This document shows, one piece after another, positions 17,395 through 26,539 of a stretch of DNA of 64,000 nt (within the stretch, counting starts at the first letter, position 1; the number at the start of each line of letters is the position of its first letter). The notes beneath the pieces are model-generated. The model saw only the letters and a program-made list of their open reading frames with translations. It was not told the origin of the DNA and searched no databases. This stretch comes from Mangrovimonas yunxiaonensis (GTDB lineage: Bacteria; Bacteroidota; Bacteroidia; Flavobacteriales; Flavobacteriaceae): NCBI RefSeq assembly GCF_000733475.1, contig NZ_JPFK01000002.1, positions 323,501-387,500 on the forward strand, written 5' to 3'. The translations under genes and the position numbers were made by a program.

Positions 17395-18633
17395 CTACTC
17401 AAACCTAATAGCTTTTACAGGTGCAATTTTAGAAATAAGGTAGGAAGGCACCAAAAGCATGATTAAGCACATTATAAATGTTCCGGCGTTTAAGAGCAAA
17501 ACATAATTAACACTTAAATAAATGGGCACTTCGGTAACGTAATACACGCTGGAATTTAACGGGATGAATTTAAAATATTTTTGAGCCAGCAGCAACCCTA
17601 GCCCTATTAAATTGCCCCAAAACAGCCCCAATAAAATTAAGTAAGACGCATTGTACAGAAAAATCTTTCTTATCTTCCAATTGTTGCTCCCCAAGGCTTT
17701 TAAAATGCCTATCATTCTTGTGCGTTCTAGGATTAACACCAACAAGGCTGTAATCATATTAATCCCGGCCACCAAAATCATAACCCCTATAATGCCGTAA
17801 ATGTTATTCTCAAAAATTTTTATCCACTCAAAAATAGAGGCGTATTTTTCCTCTACCGAATAACTGTTCAGTTTTGACGGTGTATTTTGGTACACCTCAA
17901 CAAGTTTTTCGTCAAGCAGGCTATAGTCGTCTAAAAAAATCTCAAAATTCCCGGCCTGATTTTTATCCCATTTATTAATGCGTTGCAGGTGTCTTAAATC
18001 TCCTATCATGTAGGTTTTATCAAAATCGGTAAACCCAGAATTGTATATCCCTACTATGTTATACGAAATCATTCTTGGCGGCTTGTTGAGATCGTCTTCC
18101 CTTCTAAACATGGTTATAAACTTGTCGCCCACTTTAAAATGCATTCGCTTCGCTAAATGTTGTGATATCAGGACGTCTTCGCTCATATCTCCTGAATAAT
18201 CGGGCAAGCTACCTGCCACTAAAAACTCATTAAAATACTGCCAATCGTAATCGCCACCAACGCCTTTAACTATCACGGCCTCAAAATCGGTTTCGGTTCT
18301 AATAACACCCAATTTGGTGGCAACCGCCTGAATGTGCCTAATGCCGCTAACCGATTTAAAATCTGGGTAAAAGTCTTGCTCCATTGAAACTGGCGCACCA
18401 CTCTCCTGCGAATTGTTGCTATCGAAATTTGAAATGATTAAATGCCCATTAAAAGCAGATACCTTGTCGCGTATTTTATGTTGAAGCCCAATACCCGTAG
18501 CAATAGAAACAAGCATAACTACAATACCAATAGCAATTGCTGCTATGCCAATTTTTATAATTGGTGCCGAAACGCTACTTTTATACGTTTTATTATCAAT
18601 TATACGTTTAGCTATAAAATATTCGAAATTCAA
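17395..18633 (-). CDS. LolC/FtsX-family ABC transporter permease
   Basis: Probable lipoprotein-releasing or similar MacB-like permease of the inner membrane. The 412 residues have transmembrane helix 1 (about 25-47), a large periplasmic domain (about 50-270) and three C-terminal helices in an FtsX domain (about 275-405; ILERTRMIGILKALG is typical). The start codon is TTG; no upstream ATG is in frame, and the N-terminus MNFEYFIAKRII is the usual one for this family. No ATPase or LolE partner is adjacent. It is transcribed divergently from the NamZ-like gene, with only 21 bases between the two starts. Confidence 0.87.
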   Translation of the reverse strand: MNFEYFIAKRIIDNKTYKSSVSAPIIKIGIAAIAIGIVVMLVSIATGIGLQHKIRDKVSAFNGHLIISNFDSNNSQESGAPVSMEQDFYPDFKSVSGIRHIQAVATKLGVIRTETDFEAVIVKGVGGDYDWQYFNEFLVAGSLPDYSGDMSEDVLISQHLAKRMHFKVGDKFITMFRREDDLNKPPRMISYNIVGIYNSGFTDFDKTYMIGDLRHLQRINKWDKNQAGNFEIFLDDYSLLDEKLVEVYQNTPSKLNSYSVEEKYASIFEWIKIFENNIYGIIGVMILVAGINMITALLVLILERTRMIGILKALGSNNWKIRKIFLYNASYLILLGLFWGNLIGLGLLLAQKYFKFIPLNSSVYYVTEVPIYLSVNYVLLLNAGTFIMCLIMLLVPSYLISKIAPVKAIRFE

Positions 18634-18654
18634 ACTATGGATTTATATTTAAAG

Positions 18655-19890
18655 ATGTTCAAAAATACAGTTTTATTATTTGTTTTTGCATTCATTTCTT
18701 GCGGAAACTCACCAAAGCAACATAATTTGGAAAGTGCCTCCAAAAAAGGCACCTTAGAAAAAACACTCGAAGACACAACACGACAAAACGCCCCTGTGGT
18801 TGGAGCCAACAAAACCCACGTTTACATGCCGCTATTAAAGGACAAAACCATTGGCATTGTTGCCAACCAGACTTCGGTGATCTTTAACGAAAATGGCCAT
18901 ACCCATATTGTCGATTCGCTCTATAATTCAAACGTAAAAATTAAAGCAGTCTTTGCCCCAGAGCATGGGTTTCGCGGAAAAGCAGATGCCGGCGAGCTCG
19001 TAAAAGACGGAACAGACATAAAAACCGGCCTGCCTATTGTTTCGTTATACGGAAGCAATAAAAAGCCAACCCCTGAGCAACTACAAGGCATTGACCTTAT
19101 TCTTTTCGACATTCAGGATGTAGGTGCAAGATTTTACACCTACATTTCTACCTTACATTATGTTATGCAAGCCAGCGCCGAAAATAACATTCCGGTGTTC
19201 GTGCTGGACAGACCAAACCCTAACGGCCATTACATTGACGGCCCCATACTAGAACCCGAACACCAAAGTTTTGTGGGCATGCACCCCATTCCTGTTGTGC
19301 ACGGTATGACCATAGGCGAGTATGCACAAATGATAAATGGCGAAGGATGGTTAGGCCAAGGAAAACGATGTGATTTAACTGTTGTAAAAATGGATTATTA
19401 CACCCACAACACCCCTTATAGCCTGCCTATAAAACCATCGCCAAACCTACCTACAGACCAGGCCATAAACCTATATCCTAGCCTGTGCTTTTTTGAAGGA
19501 ACCAACGTGAATGCCGGTCGCGGAACAGATAAACAATTTCAGGTTTTTGGCAGCCCTTTTTTAAAGGCTTCGGTATATGCCTACCAATACACTCCAACAC
19601 CTAACGAGGGCGCAAAGCACCCCAAGCACAAAGGTGTTTTATGCTATGGCAACGATTTAAGTCAGGCAAGAAAATTAAACCAACTGGATTTAAGCCATTT
19701 AATTAACGCCTATAAAAATACCGCAGACAAGGCGGCGTTTTTCAACAGTTTTTTCACCAAACTTGCAGGTACCAAAACCCTACAGCAACAAATAGAAAAC
19801 AACCGCTCTGCCAGCGAAATAAGAGAAACCTGGGCTAGCGGTTTAGAAGCTTACAATAACATGCGCCAAAAATACCTTTTGTACCGTTAA
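18655..19890 (+). CDS. namZ: NamZ-type exo-beta-N-acetylmuramidase (DUF1343) lipoprotein
   Basis: Likely removes terminal MurNAc from peptidoglycan fragments. From MFKNTVLLFVF the protein has 411 residues, beginning with a lipoprotein signal whose lipobox is FISC. The DUF1343 core includes IGIVANQTSV, FAPEHGFRG, DIQDVGARFYTYIS, DRPNPNG and GRGTDKQFQVFGSP. An alternative ATG at 18637 adds six residues, and a longer frame extends back into the divergent permease gene and is rejected. The namZ name rests on family membership (the Tannerella enzyme). It converges with the glycerophosphodiesterase gene, with a 4-base overlap. Confidence 0.85.
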   Translation: MFKNTVLLFVFAFISCGNSPKQHNLESASKKGTLEKTLEDTTRQNAPVVGANKTHVYMPLLKDKTIGIVANQTSVIFNENGHTHIVDSLYNSNVKIKAVFAPEHGFRGKADAGELVKDGTDIKTGLPIVSLYGSNKKPTPEQLQGIDLILFDIQDVGARFYTYISTLHYVMQASAENNIPVFVLDRPNPNGHYIDGPILEPEHQSFVGMHPIPVVHGMTIGEYAQMINGEGWLGQGKRCDLTVVKMDYYTHNTPYSLPIKPSPNLPTDQAINLYPSLCFFEGTNVNAGRGTDKQFQVFGSPFLKASVYAYQYTPTPNEGAKHPKHKGVLCYGNDLSQARKLNQLDLSHLINAYKNTADKAAFFNSFFTKLAGTKTLQQQIENNRSASEIRETWASGLEAYNNMRQKYLLYR

Positions 19891-20762
19891 TGCTTTAAAA
19901 GCGGTAGCAATCTATTGGGGTAATCGGTTATAATGGCGTTTACCCCAAAGGCTATCATAACTTCCATGTCGTCTATTTCGTTTACGGTCCACGGAATAAT
20001 TTTATACCCTTGCTGTTGGTAGGCTTTCACATCGCTTTTAACAAGCAATTCGTAGTACGGACTAATAATTTCGGGCTTAAAAGACAATTCGGCCAATTTT
20101 TCATCAATATCTTCATGCTCGTCAACCAGCATAGCTACTTTCATGTTGGGTGCTTGCCGTTTTATTTCCTCCAACACCCTGTTGTCGAACGCTTGTAAAT
20201 TGCAGCGGTTAAACAACTGCTTCTCGCTAAGCTCTTGTAAAACAAGGGTAACAAATTCTTTTGGCTCTGGGGTATAAATATTATCGTATTCTGGCCGGGC
20301 TTTTAACTCTATATTGTATGTAATATGTCTGTTTAAGGAATCGGCCAAAGTAAAAACCTCACGCAGCAACGGCTTGTAAACAGGCATGTTTTCCTGTTCT
20401 GCAAAACGCTCATGGGGTTTGCTCCCACAGTCAAACTGCTTAATCTCCTCGTAGTCCATTTTATAGAGGTTTAGCAAGGTATCTTTCTCTACAGGAATTT
20501 CTGCCCCATTGGGATCTAAACAATAAAAGCGACTCATAAACGGTTCGTGAGAGACCACGACCTTTTTATCTTTAGAAACAGCCAAATCCAGCTCTAAGGT
20601 ATTTACCCCTAAGGCAACGGCTTTTTTAAATGCTGGCAGCGAGTTTTCCGGCAGTATGCCCCGGCAGCCTCGATGTCCTTGAACACCTATGGTTTCTTTA
20701 TTTTGGCAACTCATAATAACTGTTGAAAATGTAATAGCAAATAATGTTTTAAGCGGTTTCAT
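19887..20762 (-). CDS. glycerophosphodiester phosphodiesterase lipoprotein
   Basis: Hydrolyses deacylated phospholipids (glycerophosphodiesters) to glycerol-3-phosphate. The 291 residues start with a lipoprotein signal (lipobox IMSC at about 16-19), followed by the GDPD TIM-barrel: GHRGCRGILPENS (His-Arg pair and Glu), LELDLAVSKDKKVVVSHE (metal ligands, second His) and a C-terminal WTVNE with DYP. It overlaps the preceding sterol desaturase frame by 14 bases, so the two are cotranscribed; both act on membrane lipids. Confidence 0.93.
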   Translation of the reverse strand: MKPLKTLFAITFSTVIMSCQNKETIGVQGHRGCRGILPENSLPAFKKAVALGVNTLELDLAVSKDKKVVVSHEPFMSRFYCLDPNGAEIPVEKDTLLNLYKMDYEEIKQFDCGSKPHERFAEQENMPVYKPLLREVFTLADSLNRHITYNIELKARPEYDNIYTPEPKEFVTLVLQELSEKQLFNRCNLQAFDNRVLEEIKRQAPNMKVAMLVDEHEDIDEKLAELSFKPEIISPYYELLVKSDVKAYQQQGYKIIPWTVNEIDDMEVMIAFGVNAIITDYPNRLLPLLKH

Positions 20763-21594
20763 TTGTAGGTAGAGTTGTGGGCTTTTTATATTTTTGAAAG
20801 GGTTGATTAAGCAAATTTCCTATACGGCCGTTTTCAGCTTCATCAGGAAAAACATCTACACCGTAGATTAATTTTTCACGGTCTAAAACCATGTACGTTC
20901 CAAACAACCTGTCCCAGATTGAAAAAATATTTCCATAGTTCGAATCGGTATAGGGTAATATATAATGATGGTGAACCTTATGCATGTCTGGCGACACGAA
21001 AACGTAGCTTATAAGCTTATCCACTTTTTTTGGCAATTTAATATTGGCATGTGTTAGTTGTGTAAACACCACCGATAAGGATTGGTACAAAAACACCAGT
21101 GCTATTGGTGTTCCTACAATAAAAACCCCTAGTACGGTAAACGCAAACCTCACCACACTCTCTATGGGGTGATGTCGGTTTCCTGTTGTGGTATCGACTT
21201 TATGATCGGTATGGTGCACCAAATGCACCATCCATAACGGTTTTACTTTATGCTCGATATAATGCGCTAGGTAAGCGCCAAAAAAATCCAACAGCATAAC
21301 ACCCAAAATAGCATATAGCCAAAGGGGCATTTGTGGTAGCCAGTTAATAAGTCCAAACTCGTTTTCCTTAACCCAATCGGCTGTTTGCAGCAATATAAAG
21401 GCCAACCCAAAGTTAATAACAATGGTGGTTAAAGTAAAAAAGATGTTAGGTATGGCATGTTGCCATTTATTGTAGTTGAATTTAAACAAGGGTACCGCGC
21501 CTTCGCACAGCCAAAAAAAAGTAATTCCCCCAACTAACAGGAGGCTTCGGTGCAAGGACGGAATGGTTTCAAAATAGTTTAAAATACTTTCCAA
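20749..21594 (-). CDS. sterol desaturase / fatty acid hydroxylase family membrane protein
   Basis: Di-iron membrane oxygenase of the fatty acid hydroxylase superfamily. The 281 residues have about four to five transmembrane helices and the three His boxes: HYIEHK, HLVHHTDHK with GNRHH, and HKVHHH. The substrate is unknown; in bacteria relatives hydroxylate sphingolipid-, carotenoid- or ornithine-lipid-like substrates. It overlaps the downstream glycerophosphodiesterase by 14 bases, implying translational coupling. Confidence 0.9.
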   Translation of the reverse strand: MESILNYFETIPSLHRSLLLVGGITFFWLCEGAVPLFKFNYNKWQHAIPNIFFTLTTIVINFGLAFILLQTADWVKENEFGLINWLPQMPLWLYAILGVMLLDFFGAYLAHYIEHKVKPLWMVHLVHHTDHKVDTTTGNRHHPIESVVRFAFTVLGVFIVGTPIALVFLYQSLSVVFTQLTHANIKLPKKVDKLISYVFVSPDMHKVHHHYILPYTDSNYGNIFSIWDRLFGTYMVLDREKLIYGVDVFPDEAENGRIGNLLNQPFQKYKKPTTLPTNETA

Positions 21595-21644
21595 AAAAGT
21601 AATTTTTTATCCTTAAATATAGTACAAAAGTTTTAAGTAATAAA

Positions 21645-22139
21645 TTAAAATTTAATACGCGATTTCATCGCTTCAACAATATTAAATGCCGCAGGGCAAA
21701 TGGCCACATTTTTCATGGTAAGGTGGGCAATTTGCTGAAACTTTTTTCTATCGGTATGCGGAAATTCGCGGCAAGCTTTAGGCCTTACATCGTAAATCAT
21801 GCAATAATTTTCGGCGTCTAAAAACGTACAAGGCACACTTTGCAGCACATAATCGTTATCTTCATCTAGGCGCAAATACTCGTCGATAAACTGCGAAGGC
21901 TTTACTCTTAGGTGTTTGGCAATGCGCTGTATGTCCTTATCGGTAAATAGTGGTCCTGTGGTTTTACAACAATTCGCACAAGACAGACAATCGGTTTTTG
22001 CAAAGGTTTCGTCATGGAGCTCCTGCATAATATAATCCAACTGCTTGGGCGGCTTCTTTTTTAGTTTTTTAAAGAAATCCTTATTTTCCTTATGCTTATC
22101 TTTGGCACGCTTTTGTAAGCTATCTAATTGGTCTTGCAT
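21645..22139 (-). CDS. YkgJ-family Cys-cluster protein
   Basis: The 164 residues contain the CxCx-type cluster: CLSCANCCK (about 50-60), CTFLDAENYCMIYDVRPKAC (about 95-115) and a C-terminal CP. The YkgJ/UPF0153 family is thought to bind zinc or an iron-sulfur cluster; its role is unknown. The N-terminal ~35 residues are strongly Lys-rich and coiled. It is divergent from the methyltransferase gene. Confidence 0.85.
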   Translation of the reverse strand: MQDQLDSLQKRAKDKHKENKDFFKKLKKKPPKQLDYIMQELHDETFAKTDCLSCANCCKTTGPLFTDKDIQRIAKHLRVKPSQFIDEYLRLDEDNDYVLQSVPCTFLDAENYCMIYDVRPKACREFPHTDRKKFQQIAHLTMKNVAICPAAFNIVEAMKSRIKF

Positions 22140-22205
22140 AGGGTAAAAGTACTTAAACTTTTAGTTAACATAAAAAGAGATTCCCATTTTAAGGGGAAAA
22201 TAATT

Positions 22206-22907
22206 ATGAAAGATATTTTTGGCAAAGCCTTATTGGATTACCACCAAGGAAATTACACTGAAGACCTAATAACTTCCACCAACATTTCTGAAGAAGACGA
22301 GCTGCCGCTTCCTTACTTATTTAGAACGTACAAAGCCATGCCAAAACTAGAGCAAAAAGCGCTTAAATTGGCCAAAGGAAACGTTTTAGATGTTGGTTGT
22401 GGGAGTGGTTGCCATAGTTTATACTTGCAGGAAAAGGGATTAAACGTAAAAGCCATTGATGTTTCGCCAGGTGCCGTTGAAGTTGCTCAGCAACGCGGAG
22501 TTAAGCATGTAGCCTTATTAGCTGTTCTGGAGGAAACCCAACAGTTCGATACCATTTTATTGCTTATGAACGGTACAGGCATTTTTCAGGACCTGTCGCA
22601 AGTTGGCACCTATTTAACCCATTTAAAAACCCTTTTAAACAAGCAAGGGCAAATCTTAATCGACTCCTCCGATATAGCGTATATGTACGAAGATGATGAC
22701 GGCGGACTTTGGGTTGACACCAATGCCGATTACTATGGCGAGCTGGATTACTTTTTAAGCTATAAAAATGAAGACGAACTTCCTATGAAATGGCTTTATA
22801 TGGACTTTAACACCCTGTATACTGCCTGCAAAGCGGTTGGTTTAAACTGTGATTTGGTTATGGAAGGTGAGCATTTTGACTACTTGGCCAAACTTACACT
22901 TGCTTAA
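22206..22907 (+). CDS. class I SAM-dependent methyltransferase
   Basis: The 233 residues have a Rossmann-like methyltransferase fold with motif I VLDVGCGSGCHS (about 64-75) and a following acidic motif II (VKAIDVSPGAV). The start MKDIFGKALLDYH was preferred to an upstream in-frame codon at 22128, because that extension would overlap the divergent YkgJ gene. The substrate cannot be inferred. It converges with the amidohydrolase gene with 3 bases between the stops. Confidence 0.87.
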   Translation: MKDIFGKALLDYHQGNYTEDLITSTNISEEDELPLPYLFRTYKAMPKLEQKALKLAKGNVLDVGCGSGCHSLYLQEKGLNVKAIDVSPGAVEVAQQRGVKHVALLAVLEETQQFDTILLLMNGTGIFQDLSQVGTYLTHLKTLLNKQGQILIDSSDIAYMYEDDDGGLWVDTNADYYGELDYFLSYKNEDELPMKWLYMDFNTLYTACKAVGLNCDLVMEGEHFDYLAKLTLA

Positions 22908-22910
22908 GCC

Positions 22911-24533
22911 CTATTGTTGCTTACCGTTTACAAATGTTTTTTCAACTTTTATACTGGGGATTTGCTTTAAATCGACAGTCATGATATCGTTATCAAGCAC
23001 AATAAAATCTGCTAGCTTCCCGGGTTCTATGCTTCCTTTTTCCCGATCTTCAAAATTGGCATAGGCTGCCCAAATGGTCATGCCTTTTAAAGCTTCCTCT
23101 CGTGTTAGCGCATTTTCTTTTTGGAATCCTTCTTTAGGAAACCCTTCTAAATCCTGTCGTGCTACGGCAGCATAAAACGTTAAAAACGGGCTTACGTTTT
23201 CTATTGGAAAATCTGTTCCTAGGGCAAGTGTCCCCGAAGTTTGCAACAAGGCCTTATAAGCATAAGCACCTTTTATACGCTGTTTGCCCAGTCTGTCTTC
23301 GGACCAATACATATCGCTAGTGGCATGTGTTGGTTGTACAGATGGTATAATATTATCGTTTTTAAAAAACGTGATATCACCTTCGGTTAAAACTTGCGCA
23401 TGTTCTACACGCCAACGCCTATCTGTTTTCCCTTGCAACACATCCTTATAAGTTTGAAGTACCACCCTATTGGCCGAATCGCCAATAGCATGTGTATTCA
23501 TTTGAAAATTTGCTTTTTCAATCCTTTCTGCTAACGCTTTATATGCTTCAAGTCCAATGGCCATTGCCCCAAAGTGGTCGTGCTTATCGGCATAGGGTGT
23601 TTTTAAGGCTGCGCCACGGGAGCCCAAAGCACCATCGGCATACACTTTTACCGACTTTACATGAAGCCTATCGGTTTTTATAGGGCCGTTGCTTAAGTAA
23701 TATTCGAGGCTTTCGGTATGGTTGCTCACCATAGCATATACACGCATGTTTAAGTCGCCTGTTTGCTGTAAACTGTCGATAAGGGTAATCACATCTTTCT
23801 CTAAACCTGCATCTGAAACGGTTGTTAGCCCTGCATCAAAACAAATTTCTTGTGCTTCTAACAGGGCTTTTATTTGTGCCTGCTTTGTTGGTTTTGGATA
23901 AACGGCCGAAACCAATAGCATAGGGTTATCGATTAGCATTCCTGTTAATTCTCCATTTTCCAAAACAACCTCGCCTCCTGCTACTTTAGTTGTTTTAGTA
24001 ATTCCCGCCAAATCTAAAGCCGCCTGGTTGCACAACATGGCATGACCATCAATTCGGGTTAAAGCCACCGGGGTGTTTGGAAAAAGCACATTGAGTAATT
24101 TGTTGTTAGGAAACGCTTTTTCTTGCCATGCGTTTTGATCCCATCCAAAACCTATTATAAACGCTGTATGACGTTCGTTTTGAAAGTCTAACACCCGTTT
24201 TACAACATCGTCAAAGCTTTTAGTTTGTGTTAAGTCCACACGGTTTTGCTGCAAGCCCAATCCATAAAAATGGCAATGGGCATCTATAAACCCCGGCACA
24301 ATGGTTTTTCCTTGTACATCAATAATGGTATCTGCCTGGTATTTTTCTTTTAGGGCATTTGTGGTGCCTATTTCTAGAAACTTCCCATCTTTTACCGCAA
24401 AGGCTTCAGCTGTATTGAAATTCTCATTAACCGTGTAAATGGTTCCATTTATGATTATGGAATCAACGTGTTGTTTTTCTTCTTGGCAAGAAAGTATGCT
24501 TAAAAATATAAAAAGCAGAATAAGTTTTTTCAT
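22911..24533 (-). CDS. YtcJ-like amidohydrolase lipoprotein
   Basis: Metal-dependent hydrolase of the amidohydrolase superfamily (amidohydrolase_3). From MKKLILLFIFLSILSC (lipobox LSC) it has 540 residues. Metal-binding motifs are visible as GFIDAHCHFYG near residue 65, the HAIGD motif and ALGTDFPIENVSPF near the C-terminus. A frame extension to 24593 is rejected because the signal peptide begins at the internal Met. The substrate is unknown; relatives act on amide or cyclic imide bonds, and its lipid anchor suggests a periplasmic or surface site. Confidence 0.88.
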   Translation of the reverse strand: MKKLILLFIFLSILSCQEEKQHVDSIIINGTIYTVNENFNTAEAFAVKDGKFLEIGTTNALKEKYQADTIIDVQGKTIVPGFIDAHCHFYGLGLQQNRVDLTQTKSFDDVVKRVLDFQNERHTAFIIGFGWDQNAWQEKAFPNNKLLNVLFPNTPVALTRIDGHAMLCNQAALDLAGITKTTKVAGGEVVLENGELTGMLIDNPMLLVSAVYPKPTKQAQIKALLEAQEICFDAGLTTVSDAGLEKDVITLIDSLQQTGDLNMRVYAMVSNHTESLEYYLSNGPIKTDRLHVKSVKVYADGALGSRGAALKTPYADKHDHFGAMAIGLEAYKALAERIEKANFQMNTHAIGDSANRVVLQTYKDVLQGKTDRRWRVEHAQVLTEGDITFFKNDNIIPSVQPTHATSDMYWSEDRLGKQRIKGAYAYKALLQTSGTLALGTDFPIENVSPFLTFYAAVARQDLEGFPKEGFQKENALTREEALKGMTIWAAYANFEDREKGSIEPGKLADFIVLDNDIMTVDLKQIPSIKVEKTFVNGKQQ

Positions 24534-24750
24534 GAATAGTTGATTATAGAACCGATTGAAATTGTCTAAACGACATTCAAGATATAAGAACATTTCAAAT
24601 TAGATTTATAATAACAAACACGTTACTGTTTTATAAACACTGCTTTTTAGCAACTGATTTACATTTAATTGGGCTTGCAAAATACTAAATATTTGTACAA
24701 CAAAAGCATTCTATTGCAAACATAGAAACAAGTAAATTTACACAACCTTA

Positions 24751-24774
24751 AGATTTCTGCCTACGCAGGAATTT
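24751..24774. repeat. REP-like palindrome
   Basis: AGATTTCTGC-CTAC-GCAGGAATTT folds into a ten-pair hairpin (two G-U pairs). It lies directly after the stop of the minus-strand beta-barrel gene. Similar ATTCCTGC...GCAGGAAT palindromes are scattered in many flavobacterial genomes. It may also serve as a transcript 3' end. Confidence 0.6.
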
Positions 24775-24775
24775 G

Positions 24776-26503
24776 TTAAAAATCAAACTTGTAGGTTGCC
24801 CCTGCCAAAGCCTGAAGGCTCTGTACAGGGTAGTTTAGCCAACGGTTGTAATCTTGGTTGGCAATATTGTTAACTTTAGCAAAAACAGATAACTTGTCGT
24901 TAATATGATACCCTAAATGAGCATTGGCATCAAAGTAACCATCTAGCGTTACGGTTTGTACAGGCACTACGGGCGTGAAATTCATTTGAGCCTTTCTCTC
25001 GCCAGCGTAATACAGATTTGCTCCTGCAAACCAATGGTCACTTATTTGGTAATCCATAAATAACGAGGCTGTTATGTTAGGTAAATTCCAGGCTTCTGCT
25101 TCGTTGTCTGTATCGTAAATAAAATAATCGGCTTTAATCCCTAAAGTAAAGTTTCTATTAACATCAACATTTAATGCGCCCCCTATGTTAAAGGTCGACA
25201 CGTCGTCGTAAACAACCCCATAAGAATTGGCAAACTGATATACTTCTTCTGCCCCCGTTACAACCAAGGCATTATTTTTAAACAGCGCTTTGTCGTTTTC
25301 GGCAAAATACCCCCCTTTAATATCGTAGCTCACACTGTTGGATACTTTCCCTTTTAAACCTACATAAGCATTGTATTGCTGGTCTGTAGGCATGACGTAC
25401 AAGGTTGGCGACACAAATGGGTTGTCTTGGGCAAAGTCGTAATATGTGTTTTGAAGCAATCCGCCCTTAATACCTCCATAAGCCATTAACACCTCGTTTA
25501 CAAGACGGTAAGAAGCCGATATGTTAGGGTAAATATAAAAGGTGTTCTCTCCGTTTTCAATATCGTTTAAATAATAGGTAGACACCCCTAAATCTAGGGT
25601 TAAATCGTCATGCTCAATTCTATAGGTTGGCATTATTCCTATATTAAAATTACCGTATTTTAATGTTTGGTTTAGGTAATAACTCCTATCGAAACTTCCG
25701 CCCAAATAATCTACAACCAAAGCAGTAGAAATAACCTCATCACCTATTGGTATGTCGGCAGAAGCATCGGCTTTAAACCTGTTTTCGCCAGAGCCAAAAT
25801 CATCGCCAAAATGCCTAAACGCTACGCCAACATCTTGTACGTAGGCATCTTCAAACGTGATATCGCCACCAACATGCGCCCCATAAAAAGTATGGTTAAC
25901 ATCCATATGGGTTTCGGGCGATTCTGTAGTGAAATAAGGTTGCGGCAAACCATACCAGTTATAGGCTTGATGCAAAAACCCGCCTTCAACATTCCACGAC
26001 AAATCTCTAAGCGTTCTGGCGTAGTTTATGTTTACCTTACTGTTGTAAAAGTGGTCGTCCAACAACGCATTTTCAATCCCTCCTTGAGAAGAATGATGTC
26101 GTACATACCCACCAACATTATCGGTTCTGCTAATGGCATGGTTTAAGTAAACCTCTCCTAAAATTGTAGTGTAACTCCCAAACCCTAGAGTAGCATAGTT
26201 GTCGTATAGCTTTTTTGGTTTCTCCTGCTCTACTTTAGCCGCACTTCCTTTGGCCGGGGTAAATGTTGAAGCCACCGGAAAAGAGAAAATATTGTACTCC
26301 ACCGCTTTTTTTGAAGCGGTAACATCATCATCTATCGTTGGGGTTTCCTTAACCTTAAACGCATCGGAAATCGATGGCGTATAAGGCTTTACAACATTAA
26401 TAACGTTGGTTTCAATGGTGTCGTTCTCCCGTTCTTGGCTCCAACCCAAAGTGGCTGATAAACCAATTAATACGGCTGTAATATATCTCATGTGCTGACG
26501 CAT
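24776..26503 (-). CDS. outer-membrane beta-barrel protein (TonB-receptor-like, no plug)
   Basis: The 575 residues have a signal peptide (about 1-22, ending LGWSQ), a ~70-residue periplasmic linker, and then a long series of alternating beta strands ending in Phe (ATYKFDF), typical of an outer-membrane barrel. The C-terminal part (SVFAKVNNIANQDYNRW) resembles TonB-dependent receptors, but no plug domain is present. A second Met (MRYITAV, 26491) is an alternative start. It lies 36 bases downstream of the large TPR gene on the same strand, so they probably work together. What it transports or anchors is unknown. Confidence 0.8.
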   Translation of the reverse strand: MRQHMRYITAVLIGLSATLGWSQERENDTIETNVINVVKPYTPSISDAFKVKETPTIDDDVTASKKAVEYNIFSFPVASTFTPAKGSAAKVEQEKPKKLYDNYATLGFGSYTTILGEVYLNHAISRTDNVGGYVRHHSSQGGIENALLDDHFYNSKVNINYARTLRDLSWNVEGGFLHQAYNWYGLPQPYFTTESPETHMDVNHTFYGAHVGGDITFEDAYVQDVGVAFRHFGDDFGSGENRFKADASADIPIGDEVISTALVVDYLGGSFDRSYYLNQTLKYGNFNIGIMPTYRIEHDDLTLDLGVSTYYLNDIENGENTFYIYPNISASYRLVNEVLMAYGGIKGGLLQNTYYDFAQDNPFVSPTLYVMPTDQQYNAYVGLKGKVSNSVSYDIKGGYFAENDKALFKNNALVVTGAEEVYQFANSYGVVYDDVSTFNIGGALNVDVNRNFTLGIKADYFIYDTDNEAEAWNLPNITASLFMDYQISDHWFAGANLYYAGERKAQMNFTPVVPVQTVTLDGYFDANAHLGYHINDKLSVFAKVNNIANQDYNRWLNYPVQSLQALAGATYKFDF

Positions 26504-26539
26504 ATAGTTTTGTTTAGGCTTTTTTTTGAATGATTTTTC

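Noticed and set aside
18442-18654. Long N-terminal extension of the NamZ-like gene
   Set aside because: It is antisense to the permease gene, and the lipoprotein signal starts only at 18655 (or 18637).
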